Counted from the stretch's first letter, positions 1 to 4,961 are shown. The stretch is DNA of 6,485 nucleotides from JAYEHC01 sp964490635 (GCA_964490635.1 CAZBCK010000051.1:1-6485), one strand, 5' to 3'. The notes: generated by a model from the letters alone, not told the origin. Made by a program: numbers and translations.

Positions 1-3
1 TAT

Positions 4-38
4 TTGTTGATTAGCTATAATTGTATTGTAGTAGAAAA
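4..38 (+). repeat. Left copy of an imperfect direct repeat flanking the first gene
   Basis: The block TTGTTGATTA, a short spacer, ATAATTG and then TTGTAGTAGAAAA recurs in the same orientation at 855-891 with a few substitutions and small gaps. The two copies bracket the whole first gene. This is seen directly by alignment by eye. Whether it marks an insertion, a duplicated promoter segment or an old recombination site is unknown. Confidence 0.55.
16..21 (+). promoter_or_regulatory. Candidate -10 box (TATAAT) upstream of the first gene
   Basis: A perfect TATAAT lies 54 bases before the ATG at 76. The matching -35 box would fall left of the window, so only half of the promoter can be judged. 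The box lies inside the direct repeat that recurs at 855-891, where this hexamer is not preserved. In such AT-rich DNA a chance match is possible. Confidence 0.3.
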
Positions 39-75
39 TGAATAGAAAGTAAAAACTAAATACCAATTTAAATTT

Positions 76-843
76 ATGATGAGTGAATTTCAAAAATCAA
101 TTAAAGCAATACTCTATGACAGATTAACCAGTCCTTTAGCTGGCACATTTTTCTTTTCTTGGATTGTTTAGAATTGGGGATTAATTTATTATATAATTTC
201 TGTAGATAATACAAAAAATGTTGTTGAAAGAATAACATATATAAAATCTGACTTTTTGTTGTTTGAATATACAACTTTATATCTAATACTTTCTACTATT
301 TTTTTAATATTTCTTTATCCGTATGCATCTATTTTTGTGTATAAAATAGCATTGAAGTTTAGCAAACAAAAAAGAAATATCAAAAATAAAATAGAAAATG
401 AGCAATGTTTAACAATTGGAGAATCAATTGAAATTAGAACGGAAATTGAAAAACAAAAAGAAGTATCTCGAATGGTAACAATTAAAAGAGCTGACGAAAT
501 TAAAAAATTAAAACAAGAAGTCGAATTATATAAAAATAAATTTAAAGATAAAATAGATAAAAAAGAAATAAAGAATATTCAAAATTCCACAGAAAATACT
601 ATAGCAGATTCAAGTAACTATGATATAATATATGGTAAAGATTTTAAGAAATTTAAAAATACAAATTCTTTGGAAGATCTTGACAATGTATCAACCAATA
701 TTAACGAAAATAATCACATTAAAGGATCTATTAATTATTTTATAGCGTCAAAATTGATTGAAATGATTGATCGAGGACATTATAAGTTAACAGAGAAAGG
801 AAGATATTTTCTTAAAAGATTGTATGAAGAACAGGAAAAATAA
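76..843 (+). pseudogene. Two-segment membrane protein gene interrupted by an in-frame TAG
   Basis: The frame opens at ATG 76 (a second ATG follows at once) and runs in one phase to TAA 841-843. A single TAG at 169-171 (codon 32) interrupts it. The codons around the stop read SWIV, stop, NWGLIYY, so the stop sits in the first hydrophobic segment (about codons 22-40). TAG is one G-to-A change from TGG, and Trp would fit there. From memory, a family of uncharacterised bacterial membrane proteins starts with an ERL-SP-G-F-SW-N pattern like the DRLTSPLAGTFFFSW seen here. That match is recollection, not a search. No Shine-Dalgarno is visible before 76. The repaired gene would encode 255 residues. 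Base composition is far more AT-rich than the helicase gene (13 G/C in 361-420, against 29 in 3001-3060), which hints at a different origin. Suppression, sequencing error or true decay cannot be separated here. Function is unknown. Confidence 0.6.
256..843 (+). CDS. Uninterrupted part of the first gene: membrane anchor, coiled coil, winged-helix-like tail
   Basis: This is the part that can be translated without crossing the TAG at 169, beginning at TTG 256. It is 195 residues long and I do not recognise a named function. Residues 7-29 form one strongly hydrophobic segment (LYLILSTIFLIFLYPYASIF). Residues about 35-108 are rich in Lys and Glu with heptad-like spacing, so a coiled coil is likely. 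A Ser/Asn-rich linker follows. The last ~40 residues (IASKLIEMIDRGHYKLTEKG, then RYFLKRL) resemble the final helix and wing of a winged helix or effector-associated domain. That makes it a membrane-tethered protein with a cytoplasmic C-terminal interaction or DNA-binding domain. The TTG has no convincing ribosome-binding site and begins mid-protein, so it is more likely a remnant of the gene starting at 76 than a real start. No neighbour suggests a partner. Confidence 0.5.
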   Translation: MLFEYTTLYLILSTIFLIFLYPYASIFVYKIALKFSKQKRNIKNKIENEQCLTIGESIEIRTEIEKQKEVSRMVTIKRADEIKKLKQEVELYKNKFKDKIDKKEIKNIQNSTENTIADSSNYDIIYGKDFKKFKNTNSLEDLDNVSTNINENNHIKGSINYFIASKLIEMIDRGHYKLTEKGRYFLKRLYEEQEK

Positions 844-854
844 AAAAATATCGG

Positions 855-891
855 TTGTTGATTAAAAATAATAATTGGTTGTAATAGAAAA
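855..891 (+). repeat. Right copy of the direct repeat flanking the first gene
   Basis: This matches 4-38: TTGTTGATTA and ATAATTG are exact, and TTGTAATAGAAAA differs by one base from the left copy. The gap between the first two blocks is longer here, and the spacing before the third block differs by a base. It starts 12 bases after the stop codon of the first gene. Its TTGTTGATT (855-863) can also pair with AATCAACAA at 947-955, so it may be part of the folded intergenic region to the right. Confidence 0.55.
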
Positions 892-909
892 GTTAAAAGA
901 AATAAAAAA

Positions 910-1170
910 TTCAGGTTGGAAACGCTGAACTAACCAACAATCAGTAAATCAACAATGGCAAAAAATCCAAACAACAATTTTGTCATTCCGAGCGACGACA
1001 GGAGCCGAGGGATCCTTCTTAATCTCAGTAAAAGTAATGCTTAAATTATCCTGTTTTAGAGCGATTCCTCCATTCCGCTCATTCGTTCCTCATTCGTTCC
1101 AGTCGGAATGACAAATTTTCTGTCAATGAGTTATCTATCATCTTTTGTTGGTTTAGTTCTCTGACCTGAA
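910..1170. repeat. Outer inverted repeat enclosing element E1
   Basis: The left arm holds TTCAGGT (910-916), GAACTAA (927-933) and CCAACAA (934-940). The right arm holds TTGTTGG (1145-1151), TTAGTTC (1153-1159) and ACCTGAA (1164-1170) in complementary order. There is one bulged base (1152) and an internal loop (917-926 against 1160-1163). Together the arms give about 21 base pairs around the 133-bp element E1. This looks like one palindromic element inserted into, or grown around, another. The stretch 844-1235 contains no convincing gene. Confidence 0.6.
981..1113 (+). repeat. Palindromic dispersed repeat E1 (TGTCATTCC ends)
   Basis: This is a 133-bp element with perfect 9-bp terminal inverted repeats, TGTCATTCC at 981-989 and GGAATGACA at 1105-1113. 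Subterminal sequence includes GAGCCGAGGGATCC on one side and ATTCCTCCATTCCG on the other. Its reverse complement aligns without gaps to E2 at 2380-2512 at roughly 85% identity by eye. It has no coding capacity. It behaves like a non-autonomous MITE-type or REP-type intergenic repeat, and the same TGTCATTCC signature recurs four times in this window. As RNA it would fold and could act as a transcript end or processing site. Confidence 0.8.
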
Positions 1171-1235
1171 CCAATGGAAGAATTTACGGAAGCGATAAAA
1201 AATTTATAAAACTCAACACATTAATTTGCCAAAAT

Positions 1236-1265
1236 TTGATAGTTGTATTATTATATATTTATGAT
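1236..1265 (+). promoter_or_regulatory. Sigma70-like promoter for the leader and DUF62-like gene
   Basis: TTGATA (1236-1241) and TATGAT (1260-1265) are separated by 18 bases. Transcription would begin near 1272, about 10 bases before the leader reading frame and about 147 bases before the gene at 1419. There is hardly room for another promoter between the terminator ending at 1398 and the start codon, which supports this as the main promoter. A weak leaderless alternative (TAATAA at 1406-1411) has no recognisable -35. Confidence 0.5.
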
Positions 1266-1281
1266 AAGATGTACGGAAAAA

Positions 1282-1341
1282 ATGATGATGGGAATGATGA
1301 TGCCGACTTGTGAAGTATCGGAATGTTTTTGTTTAAACTAA
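1282..1341 (+). CDS. Candidate Met/Cys-rich leader peptide
   Basis: A 19-codon frame reads MMMGMMMPTCEVSECFCLN and ends in TAA at 1339-1341. Six of the first seven codons are ATG, and three of the last ten are TGT (Cys), so the peptide is loaded with the two sulfur amino acids. It lies between a promoter-like sequence and an intrinsic terminator directly upstream of a gene from a SAM-cleaving family. That is where a leader peptide of a transcription attenuator would sit. A weak purine run (GGAAAAA, 1275-1281) precedes the ATG. Translation is not shown, and the ATG repeats could be chance low-complexity sequence. The reading frame is seen; the regulatory role is inferred. Confidence 0.4.
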   Translation: MMMGMMMPTCEVSECFCLN

Positions 1342-1385
1342 TTCTATATCAAGATAAACATCAGCAAGCCGATCTCTAAAATCGG
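1303..1385 (+). promoter_or_regulatory. Candidate attenuator with alternative pairings
   Basis: Four short segments alternate in complementarity: CCGA (1303-1306), ATCGG (1317-1321), CCGAT (1369-1373) and ATCGG (1381-1385). Segments 1:2 can pair, 2:3 can form an antiterminator, and 3:4 form the terminator stem. Segment 1 begins right after the last Met codon of the leader frame, so a ribosome stalled on the Met codons would cover it and free segment 2. The 1:2 and 2:3 stems are only 4-5 bp, so this is a hypothesis rather than a firm structure. Confidence 0.35.
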
Positions 1386-1398
1386 TTTTTATTTTTTT
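1366..1398 (+). terminator. Intrinsic terminator just upstream of the DUF62-like gene
   Basis: AAGCCGAT (1366-1373) pairs with ATCGGTTT (1381-1388) as eight pairs including one G-U, around the loop CTCTAAA. A T tract interrupted by one A (1386-1398) follows. It lies 20 bases before the ATG at 1419. Transcripts from the promoter at 1236 must pass it to reach the gene, so it is either an attenuator or the end of a separate ~125-nt RNA. Confidence 0.7.
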
Positions 1399-1418
1399 AA
1401 AAAGCTAATAACACAAAA

Positions 1419-2219
1419 ATGCAAATAACTATAATCAATGATTGTTTTGATCAGAACGCGAAGTTGAGGCAGATAACAAGGGCGGGCTCCCTCTTTAAAA
1501 ATTGTTCCGTGAATTGTTTCGGCGTAAAGTCGGATCTGGAAGCGGCGGGATTTCTTGTTGACGCGATTGACGCTTTTGGAGGGAGAGAGGGAGTAGTAAT
1601 GGTAAATGTCGCTCCGAGAGACAAGATGGCGAAAAAGTGGAAAAACGGAACTCCTTTTGGATTTTTTTGGAATAAAAAAACTCTCATTGTTTCTTCCGTG
1701 GATGGATTGACACTGTCGCTTGCGAAAAAACTTGGGGTTATCAAAGATTTTCACATTCTGGATATTGACGAGGTTCTGGATTCAATAAGCGATAAAGAAC
1801 TGGACAAAAGCGCAAAACAGCGAATCACAAACAGCCAATTTAGAAGTTTTGATTTTCTTCTAAGAGTCGCAAGTTGGATTGTTGAAAAAAGAAATATTCC
1901 ATTTAATAAATATGATCTGTCAAAAATTCCCGATTCCCCAAGAGCGTTTTGGTTCGTTGATAATTTTGGAAATACAAAAACAACTTTATTAAAAGAAGAA
2001 ATTAATTTAGACGTGGAAAATAACATGGTAATAAAAATAGCCGGTAAGCCGATAAAGCTTGGTTTTTATGGTATGCTTAATAATCTTCCCGATAAAACAA
2101 TAGGAATAACTGTCGGAAGTTCGGGGATTGGAGAGAAGAGATTTTTAGAGGTCATTTTTCGCAGCGGCAATGCCAGTAAGGAGTTGAATATAAAATCCGG
2201 TCTTATTATTGAATGTTAG
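1419..2219 (+). CDS. Divergent SAM hydrolase / SAM hydroxide adenosyltransferase (DUF62)-like protein
   Basis: Canonical members of this family split S-adenosylmethionine with water into adenosine and methionine; relatives are the SAM-dependent chlorinases and fluorinases. The protein has 266 residues, close to the family's usual length. The N-terminus (ITIINDCFD, residues 3-11) matches the position of the family's LLTDFG strand and keeps Asp8. SSVDGLTLSL (about 92-101) fits the PDNG-L region. The C-terminal beta domain is the clearest match: VDNFGNTKTT near 180-189 against the usual DRFGN-TN, then GSSGIGEKRFLEVIFRSGNA and KELNIKSG near the end. The usual VVDPGVG...R segment is replaced by NVAPRDK (about 63-69), so the catalytic Asp appears lost and hydrolase activity is doubtful. 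No transmembrane segment is seen, so it is probably cytoplasmic. The gene stands alone between inverted repeats E1 and E2, behind the leader and terminator at 1236-1398. The ATG lacks a clear Shine-Dalgarno. The family assignment rests on motif reading. Confidence 0.65.
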   Translation: MQITIINDCFDQNAKLRQITRAGSLFKNCSVNCFGVKSDLEAAGFLVDAIDAFGGREGVVMVNVAPRDKMAKKWKNGTPFGFFWNKKTLIVSSVDGLTLSLAKKLGVIKDFHILDIDEVLDSISDKELDKSAKQRITNSQFRSFDFLLRVASWIVEKRNIPFNKYDLSKIPDSPRAFWFVDNFGNTKTTLLKEEINLDVENNMVIKIAGKPIKLGFYGMLNNLPDKTIGITVGSSGIGEKRFLEVIFRSGNASKELNIKSGLIIEC

Positions 2220-2379
2220 AGCTTGTTGTCTATAAATGGCAAAGTTGATTTTTGAGGATGGGAGTGTTAGGATGGGAATAGAGGGAGTTGGATTATAAAT
2301 ATGTTTTGAGTGATAAGAAGTTGAAGGAGGTTTTGGTGGTGGGGGAATGGTAGAGTTTTAAATTCTAGTAAAATTAATT
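2220..2379 (+). other. Intergenic stretch with possible decayed coding fragments
   Basis: No credible complete gene is present. Short frames such as MAKLIFEDGSVRMGIEGVGL (from the ATG at 2236) and DYKYVLSDKKLKEVLVVGEW (ending near 2350) read like ordinary protein and lie in different phases. That fits a decayed gene, but both are too short to assign. No clear intrinsic terminator follows the gene ending at 2219. Confidence 0.25.
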
Positions 2380-2512
2380 TGTCATTCCGATTGGAGCGAA
2401 TGAGGCACGAATGAACGAAATGGAGGAATCTCTCTAAGACAAGATAATTTAAATATTATCTTTGATGCGATTAAGAGGGATCCCTCGGCTCCTATCGTCG
2501 CTCGGGATGACA
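2380..2512 (-). repeat. Palindromic dispersed repeat E2, inverted copy of E1
   Basis: This 133-bp element has the same length as E1, with ends TGTCATTCC (2380-2388) and GGGATGACA (2504-2512). Read on this strand it aligns without gaps to the reverse complement of E1. The GGATCCCTCGGCTCCT and TCGTCGCTCGG blocks are nearly unchanged, and most differences lie in the middle. The right flank continues AAAAGTG, which also follows E4, so the terminal repeat may extend beyond nine bases. Together E1 and E2 bracket the leader and the DUF62-like gene. Confidence 0.8.
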
Positions 2513-2559
2513 AAAAGTGATAATATTAAACTAATGAAAACAAAATGATTTAAATTTTT

Positions 2560-2646
2560 ATGGATGAAGAAATTGAAAAATTAGTAAATGACACTACTAT
2601 TATTAAAGTAGAAAATATTTTGGTAAAAATAATAAAAAGCTTTTAA
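2560..2646 (+). pseudogene. Short AT-rich reading frame of 28 codons, possibly the start of a lost gene
   Basis: The frame starts MDEEIEKLVNDTTIIKVENI and ends LVKIIKSF before TAA. It looks like amphipathic helical protein, and its extreme AT content matches the first gene rather than the helicase. It lies between E2 and E3 with no clear ribosome-binding site. It could be a 5' remnant truncated when surrounding repeats arrived, a tiny real protein, or chance. I do not recognise it. Confidence 0.25.
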
Positions 2647-2689
2647 TACAATTTTAGATTTTTGAAAATTAAAATTTTCCTACTTTTTC

Positions 2690-2854
2690 TGTCATTCCTG
2701 TGGAGGCAGGAATCCACTACTACAATTTAACTTTATAATAAGCTTTGTGGTGAATAGTAAAATTAAATTGTAATAGTGGATCCCAGACATTTTTTCTGGA
2801 GTTTATGTTGATGAAGATCAGTGCTACCGCTCCAGAAAAAAATCTGGGATGACA
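2690..2854. repeat. Palindromic dispersed repeat E3, two hairpins in tandem
   Basis: The ends are TGTCATTCC (2690-2698) and GGGATGACA (2846-2854). The first hairpin pairs 2709-2730 with 2763-2783 (GGAATCCACTA against TAGTGGATCC at the base). The second pairs 2782-2801 with 2830-2848 (CCCAGA...TCTGGAG against CTCCAGA...TCTGGG). A smaller TTCCTG/CAGGAA stem sits at the left tip. It differs internally from E1 and E2 but shares their ends. It runs to 33 bases before the likely helicase start, so it forms much of that gene's 5' region. Confidence 0.8.
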
Positions 2855-2887
2855 AAGTGGAAAAGTCCCGAAAATAATAAATTTACC

Positions 2888-4378
2888 ATGCAACCGGAAC
2901 TAAACAAACAATTCAAAAAAGCGCTTAATGTGATTGAGGACACAGACAAGAGCGTTTTTATTACGGGCAAGGCGGGAACGGGGAAGTCAACTTTGCTGGA
3001 ATATTTTCGCGAAAAAACAAAAAAGGCGGTAGTTGTTTTGGCGCCGACCGGAGTGGCTGCGGTGAATGTGAAAGGGGAGACGATTCATTCGTTTTTCAAA
3101 TTCAGACCGGATATTACACCGCAGGATGCCAAGGTGATTGCGGAGAGAGCGCGGAGGAATAAAACCAGAAAGAATTTATTTGATAAATTGGAAACGATAA
3201 TAATTGACGAGGTGTCTATGGTTCGCGCGGATCTGTTGGATTGCGTGGATGTTTTTTTGAAAACAGTCTCCAAAAATAAACTGCCTTTTGGCGGAAAACA
3301 AATGGTTTTTATCGGTGATCTGTATCAGCTTCCGCCGGTGGTGATTGGCAGAGACCGGGAAGTTTTCAGAACGCAATATGACAGCTGTTATTTTTTTAGC
3401 GCGAAAGCAATGGCAGATTTGAAGATAGAAATTATAGAACTTGAAAAAGTCTATCGGCAGAGCGACAAAAAGTTCATTGATATTTTAAACAGCATTCGCA
3501 ATAACACGGTTGAAGAGAAACATTTGAAAGTTCTTAATAGAAGATTTCAGCGAAATATTAATCTTAAAAATCTTGAAAAAGGGCAGATATATCTGGCGAC
3601 CACGAATCGGCTGGCGGAGGAAATTAATAAAATAAATCTGGAAGAACTGCCCGCGAAAAAATATATTCTGGAAGGAGAAATTGAAGGAAAGTTTGACCGG
3701 AAATATCTGACAACCAGTCTTAGTCTGGAAATTAAGAAAGGAGCGCAAGTGATGCTTCTCAATAACGACTCGCAGAATAGATGGATCAATGGAACGATTG
3801 GAGAAATTATTGGTTTTGTTGATGACGAAATAAAAATAAAACTGCAAAACGGCAAGACAATTTTTGTTTCTCAATATGAATGGGAAATTATTGAAACCTA
3901 TTTTGACAAAGACAGCGGAATGCTAGAGAAAAGAATTTTGGGTAGTTTCATTCAATATCCGATAAAATTGGCTTGGGCGATTACGGTTCACAAAAGCCAA
4001 GGGAAAACTTTTGACAAAGTAATTATTGATCTCAGCAGCGGAATTTTTGCCTGCGGACAAACTTATGTCGCGCTCAGTCGCTGTCGCACTTTGGAAGGAA
4101 TAATTCTGAAAAAAGAAATTGCCAAATCAAATGTTTTCACGGATTGGAAAGTGGTTAAATATCTAACGGGTTATCAATACAATCTCTCCGAGAAAAAATG
4201 TTCTACGGAAGAAAAAATAGAAATTATTAAACAGGCGATTAAAAACAAAACCAAATTAAAAATCATTTATCTCAAGGCGCAAGACCAAAAATCAAAAGGG
4301 TTATTTTGCCGTTCTTTGTCGGTGAAATGGAATATCTCGGAAAAACATATCTGGGCGTGGAAGCGCGTTGTTTTTTGA
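2888..4378 (+). CDS. Pif1/RecD-like superfamily 1B DNA helicase, frame broken before its WYL tail
   Basis: This is an ATP-dependent DNA helicase of the Pif1 group, expected to unwind DNA 5' to 3' and act on replication or repair structures. Numbered from Met at 2888, the motifs are: Walker A GKAGTGKST (27-35), motif Ia APTGVAAVNVKG...TIHSFF (52-70), Walker B DEVSM (107-111), motif III GDLYQLPP (143-150), YRQ with the likely arginine finger (189-191), motif V HKSQG (368-372) and motif VI VALSR (394-398). All key residues are present, so the motor should work. An ATG in the same frame at 2849 is formed by the end of repeat E3 (GGGATGACA) and adds 13 unlikely residues. Met 2888 directly precedes the usual conserved N-terminal helix. 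No strong Shine-Dalgarno or promoter is evident. From about residue 441 a WYL domain begins, but near 4294-4300 the frame slips. The last ~27 residues (GLFCRSLSVKW... to 4378) are out of phase with the true continuation. Confidence 0.9.
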   Translation: MQPELNKQFKKALNVIEDTDKSVFITGKAGTGKSTLLEYFREKTKKAVVVLAPTGVAAVNVKGETIHSFFKFRPDITPQDAKVIAERARRNKTRKNLFDKLETIIIDEVSMVRADLLDCVDVFLKTVSKNKLPFGGKQMVFIGDLYQLPPVVIGRDREVFRTQYDSCYFFSAKAMADLKIEIIELEKVYRQSDKKFIDILNSIRNNTVEEKHLKVLNRRFQRNINLKNLEKGQIYLATTNRLAEEINKINLEELPAKKYILEGEIEGKFDRKYLTTSLSLEIKKGAQVMLLNNDSQNRWINGTIGEIIGFVDDEIKIKLQNGKTIFVSQYEWEIIETYFDKDSGMLEKRILGSFIQYPIKLAWAITVHKSQGKTFDKVIIDLSSGIFACGQTYVALSRCRTLEGIILKKEIAKSNVFTDWKVVKYLTGYQYNLSEKKCSTEEKIEIIKQAIKNKTKLKIIYLKAQDQKSKGLFCRSLSVKWNISEKHIWAWKRVVF

Positions 4379-4434
4379 GAAACGAAGACAGAGTTTTTCG
4401 GGTTGATCGGATTTTGGAGATGGAGGAAGAGTGA
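4300..4434 (+). pseudogene. Displaced C-terminal half of the helicase WYL domain
   Basis: In another phase from the helicase, 4300-4431 reads VILPFFVGEMEYLGKTYLGV, then EARCFLRNEDRVFRVDRILE, and ends at TGA 4432-4434. The EYL-x4-YLGVEAR core and the closing FRVDRI are typical of WYL domains. They complete the in-frame first half (KIEIIKQAIKNKTKLKIIYL). Restoring one A in the AAAA at 4294-4297 would give KSKRVILPF and a 515-residue helicase. Fusions of Pif1 helicases to WYL domains are known (for example in Thermotoga), where the domain binds single-stranded DNA. The break may be a real mutation or a homopolymer error. Confidence 0.75.
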
Positions 4435-4444
4435 GTTGTTATAT

Positions 4445-4647
4445 ATAGGACTTCCTCACTTTTTCTCATTATTGTCATCCCAGAAAGTAAAACTTCTTTA
4501 TAAGCAAAGCGAATAAATAGAAGTTTTGCTTATCCGGGATATTAAATTATAAAGCGCGTAGATATTTTTAGCTAAGATTCCAGATAAATTTCTCCGCTGT
4601 CGCTCCGAAATTTTCTGGAATGACAAAAAGTGAGGAAGTTCTAATAT
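4445..4647. repeat. Nested palindromic repeat E4 after the helicase
   Basis: The inner element runs from TGTCATCCC (4473-4481) to GGAATGACA (4617-4625). Outside it, ACTTCCTCACTTTTT (4450-4464) is matched by the complementary AAAAAGTGAGGAAGT (4625-4639), and weaker pairing extends to both outer ends. Inside are two smaller hairpins: AAAACTTCT with AGAAGTTTT, and TTCCAGATAAATTTC with GAAATTTTCTGGAA (4607-4620). No gene is visible in 4435-4786. The long palindrome may stop or stabilise the helicase transcript, although no classic T-tailed terminator is present. Confidence 0.75.
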
Positions 4648-4718
4648 TGTCGCGTTTATAAATATTTTTTTGAGAAATAAAAATATAGAAAAATAAAAAA
4701 GCGAGGAAAAAAACAAGA

Positions 4719-4748
4719 TTGATTTTTTGGGGCGGGGAGTGGTAAAAT
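4719..4748 (+). promoter_or_regulatory. Sigma70-like promoter for the small gene at 4787
   Basis: TTGATT (4719-4724) and TAAAAT (4743-4748) are spaced by 18 bases and followed by AGTAGTGG. The start codon at 4787 lies about 30 bases beyond the expected start of transcription. A G-rich spacer followed by GGTAAAATAG is a promoter style I associate with this group of bacteria, which is recollection only. Confidence 0.5.
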
Positions 4749-4786
4749 AGTAGTGGAGAGAAAGATATAAAAAGCTGTAATTAATT

Positions 4787-4961
4787 ATGAACAACAAAAA
4801 AACTGCCAACTCAAATTGACGATTTGTTGCTTAGGCTTAACGAAGACCAGCTGAGAATTCTTAATCGCAAGATTGTGGAGAGATTGAAATTGATTTATAG
4901 AGCCAAGGGCATAATGTCAGTGGCGAAATTTAATGTTCTTGACCGTGTTTTTTTTAAATGA
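4787..4961 (+). pseudogene. Small helical protein gene with a one-base frameshift in an A run, apparently truncated
   Basis: ATG 4787 reads MNNKK and then enters a run of seven A (4796-4802). In that phase the frame ends within a few codons. One base less would continue as LPTQIDDLLLRLNEDQLRIL, then NRKIVERLKLIYRAKGIMSV, then AKFNVLDRVFFK to TGA 4959-4961. This second phase reads as convincing protein: an amphipathic helical region followed by what looks like the first strand of a Tudor/KOW-like barrel (KFNVLDRVFF, usually KF-VGDRV-F). From memory, similar small proteins continue well past this point, so the 3' end may be deleted as well. A good promoter remains upstream. No function is assigned. 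Alternatives are slippage-dependent expression on the A run or an assembly error. Confidence 0.55.

Noticed and set aside
76..255. Alternative genetic code as the explanation for the in-frame TAG
   Set aside because: The DUF62-like gene ends naturally at TAG after its expected C-terminus, and TGA ends the MFS gene. General reassignment of either codon is therefore not supported by this window.
1174..1209. Eleven-codon frame MEEFTEAIKNL
   Set aside because: It is too short, lacks a ribosome-binding site, and lies just after the outer repeat arm with no supporting context.
1389..2026. Minus-strand frames over the DUF62-like gene
   Set aside because: They are composed of antisense codons of a well-supported gene and show no motif or start signal.
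2664..2689. AT-only hairpin GAAAATT-AA-AATTTTC followed by CTACTTTTT as a terminator
   Set aside because: The stem has a single G-C pair and a two-base loop, so it is too weak to call in such AT-rich DNA.
3085..3874. Minus-strand frames over the helicase
   Set aside because: The plus strand carries all helicase motifs without interruption here, so these are antisense shadows.
4498..4809. Minus-strand 103-codon frame rich in Phe, Ile and Leu
   Set aside because: It spans repeat E4 and the promoter and start of the small plus-strand gene. Its hydrophobic look comes from AT-rich sequence read backwards.
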